Of a stretch of DNA of 64,000 bases, positions 47,831 through 56,708 are shown piece after piece (position 1 is the first letter of the stretch; each line of letters starts with the position of its first letter). The stretch spans positions 217,799-281,798 of the forward strand of contig QCKM01000002.1 in the NCBI GenBank assembly GCA_003215335.1, written 5' to 3'. The notes beneath the pieces are model-generated. The model worked only from the letters and a program-made list of their open reading frames with translations, did not search any database and was not told where the DNA came from. This DNA comes from Prochlorococcus sp. AG-409-P01 (lineage in GTDB: Bacteria > Cyanobacteriota > Cyanobacteriia > PCC-6307 > Cyanobiaceae). Made by a program: the position numbers and the translations under genes.

Positions 47831-47997
47831 CTGGAATCAAATAGCTTCTGGCAAGCTAATGAATGGGAGCTTTGCCCATACTCCAAAAGGAGCCAGATTA
47901 TGAATTGATACAAACATTGTATGCGTTTTCAGTATGTTAAGTAGTAGAAGTAAACGGATTTCCAGTTGATTGATTAATGGTTAAAGGGAGTGAATAA

Positions 47998-48130
47998 GTT
48001 CGAATGAAGTTTGAATGGAAATTGGCAACTTCTTTAAATCAAAGTCCATCAATGGCTACAACTTTTATTGACCGATAGCAATGTCAGTCATGGCAGTACT
48101 TTTGGGCGAAGAGTGATAGTTATTTAGCTA
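47998..48130 (-). repeat. Decayed EVE-start repeat
   Basis: Units GTTCGAATGAA/GTTTGAATGGA (47998-48019), then GATAGCAATGTCAGTCATGG and TTTGGGCGAAGAGTG. The remaining 48131-48665 shows no gene or known element. Confidence 0.5.
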
Positions 48131-48665
48131 AGCCTTGGCTTGAGCGATTCTTTGATGAGTGCCAAACTCAAAATGCCACGACTACTAACAAACATAAGGG
48201 ACAAAACTGCTAAGCCCATGCATAAAGGGCAATGAGGAAAACCCATTTAGTACCTAAACCCTGAAGCTCTTCTTTCTTTCTAGCGGTTTTCAGGCTGCTC
48301 TATAGATAATGTCGGGAGAGATGTAGATAATGCAATGAAGTCCTAACCATAAGAGATTGGGATTGTTAGAAGATAGTCGAGTATTTACTTGCTATATACA
48401 GACTTCTAGTCAGGCTAAACAAACAAGACCTTGAACTTACCCTTGACCTAGTTATTAAAAGTAATGCAATGAGACTGACCTCTATGCACTTTGCAGTTTC
48501 AAGTTGGGATGCAATATCATTCGGTTGAGCTCGCGGGTAAGATTTTCTATCCAAAGCATGGAGCTCATCAAGACAATCCTAAGAGGAACTAGAGAAGACC
48601 AAGCTTCCAAAGATCCATAAGAAGCCTATAAGGTTAGAGAGACTCTTCAAAGTTCTAAGGAAATC

Positions 48666-49031
48666 ATGAGTATATTTTCTTTCTTATTAAGTCTTTTTAT
48701 AGCTGTCATACCAGCAACAACATTTGATTGTGATGGCAAAATACTTACTGCAGCAATTAGGAACAACATGAATGGCGATTTTTCACTTATTACTGATTTA
48801 GACCAAGTTGATCAAGGTGCTTTTGTTGTTTTAAATTGGAATGCTATCAATCTTATGCTGCCTGTTTCATTCCAAAAGGGTGAGATTAGCTTTACAGACA
48901 GGAGGTGGTTATGGAGCTATCAAGATAATGAAAAAGGCTTACACCAAGACAACCCAAGATTCGCTCAACGTCTCCCAAGTGGTGAAATTGTTGAGCATGA
49001 ATGTAAGTTGCTTGTAAAAGATAGTAGTTAG
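48666..49031 (+). CDS. Secreted protein, unknown (121 aa)
   Basis: Signal peptide MSIFSFLLSLFIAVIPATTF, then DCDGKILTAAIRNNMNGDFS, a small beta-rich domain and EHECKLLVKDSS at the end; the two Cys (residues 22 and about 113) could pair. Exported by inference. Family not recognised. Confidence 0.7.
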   Translation: MSIFSFLLSLFIAVIPATTFDCDGKILTAAIRNNMNGDFSLITDLDQVDQGAFVVLNWNAINLMLPVSFQKGEISFTDRRWLWSYQDNEKGLHQDNPRFAQRLPSGEIVEHECKLLVKDSS

Positions 49032-49047
49032 GACCTTGTCTTTTGCT

Positions 49048-49200
49048 TTATAGGACCCCTTTTTTGGGAGTGTCCTTATATGGTTGGTCCCCAATGTCAG
49101 GAGGTACAGTTTTGCTTTTTTCTGAAACCATTGCACCGCCCATACCCCCTAGTGCATTTTTTAGCCATGCTTTGATTTTTCCTGTTAGTGATTGAGGCAT
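49048..49200 (-). CDS. 50-aa protein
   Basis: MPQSLTGKIKAWLKNALGGM then GGAMVSEKSKTVPPDIGDQP and KDTPKKGVL. An amphipathic Gly-rich first half and a hydrophilic tail. Convergent with 48666-49031. Looks like a conserved small protein but was not identified. Confidence 0.6.
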   Translation of the reverse strand: MPQSLTGKIKAWLKNALGGMGGAMVSEKSKTVPPDIGDQPYKDTPKKGVL

Positions 49201-49516
49201 GCTCAATTGATCGTGTTTTAACTGTCTCTAAGTTAACTTCTTTTTTAAAGAGCACAAATATAATTATTCAAAAGATTCTCAGAGTTCTACGAAACCAAGG
49301 TTTGGGTTGCATTTGAGCAATTGCGCTCTATGCCTTGGGAGGTCTTAATGCCTATTGAAACTGTGATCTGACCCTCTTGAAAACGTTTGATAGTCTAAAG
49401 CTAGAATTTTTGCCCTTTGCTCAACCTAAGTGGTATTTACTAAGCCCTTGGAGGCTTAAGGTTATGTGGAATTGTTTGTTTAATCACTGTTCTGGGAGAA
49501 GTAGTGTATTTTAACT

Positions 49517-49881
49517 ATGCATTTGATTTGCTTAGGAAGTAAACGCCGATTTTTATTAGCAGGATTGGTGAATATTTTATTAACTAATGCATTGCTTCAT
49601 CCTTTACTTTATAGTAGTACTTTGAAGATATCTGTAGTAGCGATTATTAGCCAAATCTTTAATAGCATTTTCGTCTACTTTTATATGGAAAAATAGTCTT
49701 CAATACAGAATTAATACTTGGGATGGGAAAGATCTTTAGATATAGCATTTTGATGTTCATCAATTGGCTATTAAATTCAACAGGCCTACAAACAGGAGTT
49801 CTCATTGGATCTGCTAAAAATTTACTGGCTGCTATAATATTATTTTTCTTGGCGTCTTTCTCTTGCATTATTCAAAGCTGA
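49517..49881 (+). pseudogene. GtrA-like membrane protein, one-base frameshift
   Basis: First part MHLICLGSKRRFLLAGLVNI, ending FVYFYMEK at a TAG at about 49694. In the next frame, from TATGGAAAAATAGTC, the protein continues YGKIVFNTELILGMGKIFRY and SAKNLLAAIILFFLASFS. Together they give the four-helix GtrA layout with the conserved YGKxVF turn. Adding one T to the TTTT run near 49680 would restore the frame. GtrA proteins flip polyprenol-linked sugars, and the next gene is a matching glycosyltransferase. Confidence 0.75.
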
Positions 49882-49895
49882 TGGATTTTTAGAAA

Positions 49896-50654
49896 ATGAA
49901 ACTGAGTGTTCTTGTCCCTTGCTTTAATGAAGTCAATACTATTTCTGAACTTATAAGTTCAATTAAAAATTCACCAGTCACAAATATCGAAATAATTATT
50001 GTTGATGATGGCTCTATTGATGGGACAACTGATTTTCTAAGGTCAATTGAAGATCCTCAAATAAATATTATTTACCATGCAAGGAATCTTGGGAAAGGAG
50101 CGGCTCTACGATCCGCTATTGCTCAAGCCCAAGGAGATATATGTATTATTCAAGATGCAGACCTTGAGTATGATCCTCAAGAATACCCGATTGTTATAGG
50201 TCCAATTCTGAAAGGTAAGGCTGATGTTGTCTTTGGGAGTCGCTTTCAAAGTGGTCGCTCTCATCGTGTCGTTTATTTTTGGCATGCAGTTGGGAATACA
50301 TTCTTGACTCTTTTAAGTAATATATTTACTGATTTAAACCTTACAGATATGGAAACTTGTTATAAGGCATTTAAGACTGATATTATTAAAGGAATCAATA
50401 TTGTTGAAAATAGATTTGGTTTTGAGCCTGAAATAACAGCAAAGATTTCTAAATTAAACCTGAGAATCTATGAAACTGGAATATCATATTATGGTAGAAC
50501 CTATAGTGAAGGCAAGAAAATTGGTTGGAAGGATGCTGTATGGGCTATTTATTGCATAATAAAATACAACTTATTCTCTGATACTAATTCTTTGCCCGAG
50601 GTCCAAACCCAATTTTCAAAATCGAATAAGAATTCTTTCAAGCTTTTGAATTAG
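49896..50654 (+). CDS. Family 2 glycosyltransferase, dolichol-phosphate-mannose-synthase-like (252 aa)
   Basis: LSVLVPCFNEVNTISELISS, IIIVDDGSIDGTTDF, ARNLGKGAALRSAI and IIQDADLEYDPQEY give the complete GT-A nucleotide-sugar site, including the DAD metal motif. No membrane anchor. It transfers a sugar to a polyprenyl phosphate carrier, which a GtrA flippase would translocate; the frameshifted gtrA-like gene lies directly upstream. Its 3' end overlaps the convergent 668-aa gene by 4 bp. Confidence 0.92.
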   Translation: MKLSVLVPCFNEVNTISELISSIKNSPVTNIEIIIVDDGSIDGTTDFLRSIEDPQINIIYHARNLGKGAALRSAIAQAQGDICIIQDADLEYDPQEYPIVIGPILKGKADVVFGSRFQSGRSHRVVYFWHAVGNTFLTLLSNIFTDLNLTDMETCYKAFKTDIIKGINIVENRFGFEPEITAKISKLNLRIYETGISYYGRTYSEGKKIGWKDAVWAIYCIIKYNLFSDTNSLPEVQTQFSKSNKNSFKLLN

Positions 50655-52657
50655 AGGTCTTCTGATTTATTGTATTCAATCAGCTTGTTTTCTGAGTTAA
50701 CTTTGTAGAGATGGATCTCAGATAGTTCAGCATTGCTTAGCTGATCCGTAGAAATATTCAACATTGTTAGACCATGACTCATGAAGTATGAGAATTCTGT
50801 TGGAGCACCAACAAGAATCATTGTCTTTTCATTTGCAGAAGTGGGTTTGTAGTTATCCCAACTTGCTTGGAAATCATTGGATGGCAATAGATAATTTGTA
50901 TTCTGATTTTTATTTAAACCTACAATATATTCTTCTACTAACTTGCTTCGGTCATATGGGATATTTGAGTATTTAAAAATGTTTGGTAAATACCTTAGAT
51001 TTGTAAAGCCCCATAATGTAAATAAAATTGCACTAATTATTGCGTAAATAATAAATGACTTCTTGATTATTGAGAAAGCTCCTAATAATCTATATTTATC
51101 AGATCTATGTAGTTTAAATTCGGCAATGCCATAAGTAGTCAGCAATATGGAAGATGCTAAAGCTGCTCTGGTGTATGTAATTCCAATTGACCATATAAAT
51201 AACCATGAAATAATAAATAACAAGTTCTTGTTAATTGACTTAGAAGCCAGCTTTTCTTTTTGAGACCTTGAGAAAGCAAACAGAACGAATGGAGAGAACC
51301 CTGTTATTGAATGTACGAGTCGAGCTGGACCAACTTTGGATAATAATTGATATGTATTTTCAGCTATAAAAGGGATGTCAGATAACCTAAAAGCAAAGTA
51401 TCTAATCTGTTCTAGACCAAGTGAACTATATAGGAAGACCGCAAAAGGATAAAAAATTCTTGGTATATTATGTAGATTATACTTGTACCTCCAAAACTTT
51501 AAATCATAAACATATTGCGCATTAGGGAAGAGATCCCTCAGAAAGCTTGGAGGTTGTACGATATAAAAGGGATTATCTTTATAAATATAGTTTAGGAGAC
51601 ATATATAACCAAAAATGATTATTGATGCTGATATCAGAAGAAATGGAATTAATACTAATTTCCAATTAATACCGTTAACAAAGCTTGAGCTTAGAATTTG
51701 ATGGGCTATATATATTAAAAGTACTATTAGAAGGGCCATTGAAGATAGCCTGGAGAACATACTCACTATCCCAATAAATAGAGGGTAAGTTAGTATTCTG
51801 ATTTTGAAATTAATTGATTTATCTAACTGCGAAAGCATCGCAACCCTAAAAGTAGTTAACTCAAGTAGGCAGATGTATATATCATGTTTGCCAGAAACTG
51901 AGATTGTCCAGATGTCAACTAAAGAGAGGATGACGACTAATTGTAATAAATATCTTATTGGAGAAATGTCTTTGAATGTACTAAGTATTTCAATGTTGAT
52001 TGCAATTACAAGTATCAAAGAAACCAGCCTTGCAGCCCTAGGTATGAACCATGAATCAGTAAGCTGCAGAATATATGCATCAAAGAATGATGCTGCTGAA
52101 CCTGTCCTAAATCCTTGGCCAAGTCGATAGTATTGATCTAAATCGATGTTTCCTAATCTTGAAATCTGTAGGGAGTCATAGAAATATTGATCCAACATGT
52201 CTTCCCATGTGACCGGCAGGCAAAGTCTGTATGAAATACCAATAATTGATATTAATAGGCACAAGATTAATATTTTCTCGAGAATAGAATTCTTTTTATT
52301 TCTGTTAGACCAGAATTTCTTTAATTGACTAATTCTAAAATACTTTTTAAATTCTGCATAAAATTTGAGAATTTCATTTCTAGATAAAATCAATATCAAC
52401 AATGTTAGGATGGGAACCCAAGCTTGAAAAGTAATAGTTTCACCAAAAAAATGTGTTGTTATATTTAAGGCTGCTATGAATGAATAAGTCAGGCAAGCTC
52501 CAATACAAAGAGTGGTTGCTGGCATTAGTCCAGTTAATGCCTGGCTTTCTAATTTAAATCTTTTACCGATAGCCTTAAGATTATTGCTGACATATGCACT
52601 TGCGCTAATCCATATGATAATTAAATTAGCACTAGTGACTGCACTATTAACTATCAT
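50651..52657 (-). CDS. Large polytopic membrane protein, glycosyltransferase-like (668 aa)
   Basis: About 14 hydrophobic segments with a long outer loop near residues 150-200 (TWEDMLDQYFYDSLQISRLG) and a soluble C-terminal 90 residues. The plan resembles GT-C sugar transferases or O-antigen-type membrane proteins that use polyprenyl-linked sugars, but no signature motif can be pinned down. Being next to a polyprenyl-phosphate glycosyltransferase and gtrA supports a role in surface polysaccharide modification. Convergent with 49896-50654. Confidence 0.65.
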   Translation of the reverse strand: MIVNSAVTSANLIIIWISASAYVSNNLKAIGKRFKLESQALTGLMPATTLCIGACLTYSFIAALNITTHFFGETITFQAWVPILTLLILILSRNEILKFYAEFKKYFRISQLKKFWSNRNKKNSILEKILILCLLISIIGISYRLCLPVTWEDMLDQYFYDSLQISRLGNIDLDQYYRLGQGFRTGSAASFFDAYILQLTDSWFIPRAARLVSLILVIAINIEILSTFKDISPIRYLLQLVVILSLVDIWTISVSGKHDIYICLLELTTFRVAMLSQLDKSINFKIRILTYPLFIGIVSMFSRLSSMALLIVLLIYIAHQILSSSFVNGINWKLVLIPFLLISASIIIFGYICLLNYIYKDNPFYIVQPPSFLRDLFPNAQYVYDLKFWRYKYNLHNIPRIFYPFAVFLYSSLGLEQIRYFAFRLSDIPFIAENTYQLLSKVGPARLVHSITGFSPFVLFAFSRSQKEKLASKSINKNLLFIISWLFIWSIGITYTRAALASSILLTTYGIAEFKLHRSDKYRLLGAFSIIKKSFIIYAIISAILFTLWGFTNLRYLPNIFKYSNIPYDRSKLVEEYIVGLNKNQNTNYLLPSNDFQASWDNYKPTSANEKTMILVGAPTEFSYFMSHGLTMLNISTDQLSNAELSEIHLYKVNSENKLIEYNKSEDL

Positions 52658-52812
52658 CTTTTAATGGATTTAACGAGAAATGCCAGGATCCTATCATGGC
52701 TAATCCTTAGAACTTATTAAGGGCTCTAATTTATTTTCCCTAGCACCAGTTATGCAATTACAAAGAGCTTTTCATTGACTTCCGCCAAGTCTTTACGAGA
52801 TCTTACTTTGCC

Positions 52813-53028
52813 TTGAAAGCTTTTGCGAGGAAAGATTTGCCGGACTCTTATTTTTGGTATAAATTCGTAAAGTTATTCGACAAATTGTCTGAGGTTTGGC
52901 AGAGGGGACACCAAATAGTTACGCTTTCTCCTGAACTTATGCAGGCTATCAAGTGTCAGGCTAAAAAAGGCCTATCAGTGATTGATTTTGTATCCTTCTA
53001 TGCAGCTCTTTCCCTCAAACATAAATAA
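52813..53028 (+). CDS. Possible small basic protein (71 aa)
   Basis: TTG start, KAFARKDLPDSYFWYKFVKL then LSPELMQAIKCQAKKGLSVI. Helical and basic. No SD and no homologue recognised. Confidence 0.4.
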   Translation: MKAFARKDLPDSYFWYKFVKLFDKLSEVWQRGHQIVTLSPELMQAIKCQAKKGLSVIDFVSFYAALSLKHK

Positions 53029-53184
53029 CTCTAGAAGATCTTATTTCTAATACCGATTAAATTGTAGAAGTCTTAATAGAGGCTTTCAGGATTTTTTCCT
53101 TGATTAGTTATCTAAAAGCACTTATCTAATCGAATATCAAACAAAAAATAGAATGAAATTCGTTTCAAGTTCTATCCGCTCAGA

Positions 53185-53319
53185 TCAGTAATGGGGCGGT
53201 TTTGATTGCTCTAGAGGGAAGTACTCACAATCTTCTTCGTCTTGCCACACATCTATGTGAGGATGTTCTCCCTCTTCATAGGACTCATCATCAAAGTCAT
53301 TTGCAGTAATGCTCATCAT
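53185..53319 (-). CDS. Very acidic 44-aa protein
   Basis: MMSITANDFDDESYEEGEHP then HIDVWQDEEDCEYFPLEQSK. AAAGGTG precedes the start. Similar in character to the other tiny acidic proteins of the window but with no clear sequence match. Confidence 0.6.
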   Translation of the reverse strand: MMSITANDFDDESYEEGEHPHIDVWQDEEDCEYFPLEQSKPPHY

Positions 53320-53518
53320 CACCTTTACGAAAGTCATAGGGACGACCTAGGCCCTTGCAGTATTTGCAGGTGAAGTTGATTTATAGCTTAACTCGGCTCG
53401 TTACTCATCTCTTGCTCTGCTCTCTAGAGAAGGTTTGGCCGGTTCTTACGCCACTCGGTTAGAAAAAAAATTTATTAGCGTCAATCCCAATTAGCTTGAG
53501 AAGCCGCAATTGGCACAA

Positions 53519-53626
53519 ATGATTGCTTTGGTTTTAAGTAAAATCCCAAATGGGAGCCGGGATTTATTAGAGTTTGCCTTCTTTTGTGCAGCTGGGTTCA
53601 CCGCTGGATACTTAGGATTGATTTAA
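53519..53626 (+). CDS. 35-aa membrane peptide
   Basis: MIALVLSKIPNGSRDLLEFA then FFCAAGFTAGYLGLI: one membrane helix rich in Gly/Ala. It ends 3 bp before the DUF1499 gene, so co-translation is likely. Confidence 0.55.
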   Translation: MIALVLSKIPNGSRDLLEFAFFCAAGFTAGYLGLI

Positions 53627-53629
53627 TAG

Positions 53630-54037
53630 ATGAACATAGTCTTTTCTTCTTGCTTCGCGCTTCTTCTATTTGTTTTTAGCCCTAGTATTCTATTAGCAGA
53701 TATTCAAAATAGTGAGTTACCTGAATGCATAGTACTAACCCACTGTGTACTTGAGAATTGGAGAGTTGACAATGTAGAAGAGTCATTTGCAAAGCTAGTG
53801 GATGAGGTTGCTAAGACTCCTAGAACAAAAATAGTCGAGAAGACTTCGTCTTATATGCATGCAGAAGCTCAAACTAAGTGGAGAAGATACACTGATGACC
53901 TCTTAGTGAAAGCAATTCCAGAAAAAGATATCATTCAAGTTAGATCAGAATCTAGAGTTGGCGTTGGAGACAATGGAGTAAATCAGAAACGAGTCAATAA
54001 GTTAGCGTATGGATTAAGACTTGATCAAATCACTTAG
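53630..54037 (+). CDS. DUF1499 family secreted protein (135 aa)
   Basis: Signal peptide ending SILLA, then the family core TPRTKIVEKTSSYMHAEAQT, TDDLLVKAIPEKDIIQVRSE and SRVGVGDNGVNQKRVNKL. These match DUF1499 (a lumenal or periplasmic domain of unknown role in phototrophs). Length normal. A terminator follows at 54074. Confidence 0.88.
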   Translation: MNIVFSSCFALLLFVFSPSILLADIQNSELPECIVLTHCVLENWRVDNVEESFAKLVDEVAKTPRTKIVEKTSSYMHAEAQTKWRRYTDDLLVKAIPEKDIIQVRSESRVGVGDNGVNQKRVNKLAYGLRLDQIT

Positions 54038-54073
54038 CCCATAAAGTTTTGATTGAAATTTTACATTAAATTT

Positions 54074-54109
54074 TTACATGGACCCTTCTAAAGAATCCAT
54101 GTAATTTTT
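54074..54109 (+). terminator. Terminator of the DUF1499 gene
   Basis: TTACATGGA and TCCATGTAA arms with a 13-nt loop, then TTTTT. Confidence 0.8.
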
Positions 54110-54208
54110 GACTGACTATTTATGGAATGATATATCAGTCTCAGCTGACTCATGAGTTGATTAATGGCAGATTTATAGATAGCGTAGAAGAAGCTACGGT
54201 TTTTTCTG

Positions 54209-54706
54209 ATGGGAGTTAAGACCTATATAAAGAGAGTTGCAAGTGTCGCCAAGTCTATATACAAAGGTTTTGGGAATAAGTTTTTGGGATTAGATTATCA
54301 AAAAGAATTGCATTGTTTTATTGATGATAAGGAAGTATCGATGGAAGAATGCGACCTTGATAACAAGCCCTCAGATGAGCTATTAGGGGAAGAATTTCAT
54401 GATGAAAGTGCAGGCTTTAAAAGAAAGAAAAAGAAAAAGTCAGCTAAGCAGAAAAAGAAATCTAAAAAGAAAGAAATAAAGAAGGCAAGAAATAAGAACC
54501 TAGAAAAGAGTTTAGATAGATCTCTCCTTGAGACTTCATTGAAGAAGGACGAGAAATCACTCGAAGTAGATCAATCTCAGGCCGTATCTATTCCACAAGA
54601 TTCTCACCTGGAAACAATAATAATCAGTTCTGGCAAGATTGTTCAGAGGATTTACTTGACGCCTAAGAGAAAAAGAGTGGCTGTTAACTGCTTAGAGGAT
54701 TTGTAA
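54209..54706 (+). CDS. Lys-rich protein with a Cys motif (165 aa)
   Basis: LHCFIDDKEVSMEECDLDNK near residues 35-55 resembles IVCTIDDVEVPIKECGLELE in the 70-aa protein at 10250-10462, so the same small Cys module is used. Residues 72-105 are almost only Lys (KRKKKKKSAKQKKKSKKKEI), followed by a helix and a beta-rich tail. The Lys tract suggests nucleic acid or membrane-surface binding. Unknown function. Confidence 0.7.
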   Translation: MGVKTYIKRVASVAKSIYKGFGNKFLGLDYQKELHCFIDDKEVSMEECDLDNKPSDELLGEEFHDESAGFKRKKKKKSAKQKKKSKKKEIKKARNKNLEKSLDRSLLETSLKKDEKSLEVDQSQAVSIPQDSHLETIIISSGKIVQRIYLTPKRKRVAVNCLEDL

Positions 54707-54724
54707 GAGTTGTGGCTGTGTCCC

Positions 54725-54764
54725 TTGATATAAATCAGTAAATATTTTTGCTGATTTATATCAA
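54725..54764. terminator. Bidirectional terminator
   Basis: Perfect 14-bp arms TTGATATAAATCAG and CTGATTTATATCAA with 12 nt between, located between two convergent genes and overlapping the stop of the minus-strand one. Confidence 0.75.
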
Positions 54765-55162
54765 AGATTGATTTTAGCCTGCTTGAGAACATTCAGATAA
54801 AGGTCCTCATCAATATCTCTAATGTCATATTCAACTGGCATTACTCCATGATGATGCTCATGAACTACCATCCAGCAATAGCGCTCAATATCATTTCGCT
54901 GAGGCCCTGATAACTCAATTGCTTTTAGAGCGAGCTGTCTCTCTAAACTACTTTTGTCAACCATTTTGCTTTGCTGGAATGTCTTATTAAAGATAGGAAT
55001 ATCATGACTTGCCTTTTGGTAGTCATCTTGTTGCACTTTGACTCTTAGTGTCTTTTGAAGTAGCTCGCGAGGGCCCAATATCCAAGCAAAGCCACTATTA
55101 ACCAAGGTATTAAGGTTCTTGTTGCCCATAGGGCAATCAAAAGAATTACAGAAGAAAGACAA
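54761..55162 (-). CDS. Unrecognised protein (about 133 aa)
   Basis: The second half (KSSLERQLALKAIELSGPQR then IERYCWMVVHEHHHGVMPVE and DIRDIDEDLYLNVLKQAKIN) looks coding and has a His-rich HEHHHG. The first 60 residues are less convincing; an internal start at MVDKSS (about 54961) is possible. Not recognised. Confidence 0.5.
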   Translation of the reverse strand: MSFFCNSFDCPMGNKNLNTLVNSGFAWILGPRELLQKTLRVKVQQDDYQKASHDIPIFNKTFQQSKMVDKSSLERQLALKAIELSGPQRNDIERYCWMVVHEHHHGVMPVEYDIRDIDEDLYLNVLKQAKINL

Positions 55163-55433
55163 ATCCTTTTAGTTATTGTCTTGGCATTATTAGTCATGAC
55201 TTCCCAGCGAGGTATAAGAGACATAAAAGGGAAAAAGAGTTCTGTTTTTTTTGCGGATTGCTTTGTATGAAGTCAAGGCAGTCCGAATTGCTTTTCTCTG
55301 TGAAAACTAGATTTTATGACACTGGTTATTATATTTTTCAAGTTGTGGGCTTATAAAGGAAATAGGATTGCCTAAGTATGCAAAGCTATTTTTAAGTTTG
55401 GTAATGATCAATCCAAGCATGCATCTTTCTGTT

Positions 55434-55730
55434 TCATGACCCTAAGCCGATCCATGAAGATATGAATGCAGGGACAGGGATCTTGGAAGTCACAGATGTC
55501 AGTAAGGCCATATTGAAGCTATGAACCGAAGGAACGGTTCGATCCAAAGCAAAAATTGCAAGGTAGGGAATATTCATTGCGATTTGCCATCTCCATTTAT
55601 AAGTTAAAACTTGAAAAGCCTTTTTAGCAAAGGCCTTTTGGTTCTCTGTAAGTGATTCCCATTTCGAAAGGGAGAATTTTTTGAGACGTTTCTGCCAGAC
55701 AAGTTCGGAGAAATTACCTTGTGACTGCAT
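55434..55730 (-). CDS. Small protein with hydrophobic C-terminal half (98 aa)
   Basis: MQSQGNFSELVWQKRLKKFS then SLTENQKAFAKKAFQVLTYK, a basic soluble head, then IAMNIPYLAIFALDRTVPSV and a second hydrophobic stretch. Probably membrane-attached. Family unknown. Confidence 0.65.
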   Translation of the reverse strand: MQSQGNFSELVWQKRLKKFSLSKWESLTENQKAFAKKAFQVLTYKWRWQIAMNIPYLAIFALDRTVPSVHSFNMALLTSVTSKIPVPAFISSWIGLGS

Positions 55731-55990
55731 TTAGAGATCAGAGAAGGCTGCTGTTATAGCGCATAGGTGTTTTACTTATTGATTTTTGGTGAATCAGACA
55801 CTCTTTCTAATTTTTGGAGAATGGGACACCTCATCTTGAGTCGGTAGTGACTGCCTTACTAACGTGCTCTCAGGAATCGAGTTGGATGCTATGCCTTATA
55901 AATGCCCTTAAGTCAGATTCGTTGCATCAAGATTGCAGCATTGATTAGGAGCTACTAGAGTTCCCATAGTTTCTCAACGGAGGTGATCCA

Positions 55991-56071
55991 TTGTCGTATC
56001 TACCGGCTGGCCAGGAGTCAATGGAAATGAAAGAGCAAACTCTTGATTTGGCTCCTGCCTTTTTTAAATAG
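55991..56071 (+). CDS. Possible 26-aa peptide with an extended Shine-Dalgarno
   Basis: GGAGGTGATCCA at 55979-55990 is complementary to 12 bases of the 16S rRNA 3' end and stands directly before TTG, which opens MSYLPAGQESMEMKEQTLDL then APAFFK. Part of the frame and its end can fold into AGGAGTCAA/TTTGGCTCCT followed by six T, so a terminator overlaps the gene. May be a small protein, an attenuator or an RNA acting on ribosomes. Confidence 0.45.
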   Translation: MSYLPAGQESMEMKEQTLDLAPAFFK

Positions 56072-56333
56072 ATAAGAGTTTTTTGAAACTCAATAATCAT
56101 CACAAGAGATTTGAGAGAGACTTCTTTTAAAAAAAGTGAACACCCCCTCTAATTAATTATTATTTTTATGATAACTTAACTTCTTAATAGATAAGCAAAG
56201 ATTCGAACTTCTCTTAATGCCAACCCTTCTAATTTTACTCTGAAAACACTATGTAGATCTTTCAAACCTTGGGAAATAAATATTTTCTTAGCAAACGCTT
56301 GCTTGATTATTCTTCTTCTACTTATCAATGGGA

Positions 56334-56708
56334 CTAGAGCTTGTTAAGAATTTGTGATAGCTTTAAAACCTCTACAAACATAATGGCACTAAGGGAAGTC
56401 ATTACAACAATTAATACGCCGCCAGTCTTAAGAAGCTTTTGATTCATATCTACTTGACAGGTTTTTATAGAAGCGGCTGTTGCTCCAAAAGGTAGAAAAG
56501 TAATCCCAATAACTATCAGCGCAATAACTCCAATAATTGTTTGAATGATTAACAAGTCGCTATTAAGAGATTGAATGGAAAGAGTGATTTTATCTACGGA
56601 GTCAAAAAGCCCTGTAAAAGGTTTTTTTGCATCGGCTGCAATCTGATATAAAGAACCGTCTTGAAGTAGTTGGTCTAGAGTTTTAAATTCAGCTGTCATC
56701 GCGAACAT
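56334..56708 (-). CDS. Two-helix membrane protein (124 aa)
   Basis: MFAMTAEFKTLDQLLQDGSL and a coiled first third, a membrane helix at SLNSDLLIIQTIIGVIALIV, a short loop with one Cys, and a second helix LIVVMTSLSAIMFVEVLKLS. Resembles small pore- or sensor-like proteins, with no clear family. Confidence 0.7.
   Translation of the reverse strand: MFAMTAEFKTLDQLLQDGSLYQIAADAKKPFTGLFDSVDKITLSIQSLNSDLLIIQTIIGVIALIVIGITFLPFGATAASIKTCQVDMNQKLLKTGGVLIVVMTSLSAIMFVEVLKLSQILNKL

Noticed and set aside
701..48019. Reading the 11-bp unit pairs as PHO boxes
   Set aside because: The spacing would suit PhoB-type binding, but the sequence changes from copy to copy and does not keep the CTTAACCT-type core of cyanobacterial PHO boxes.
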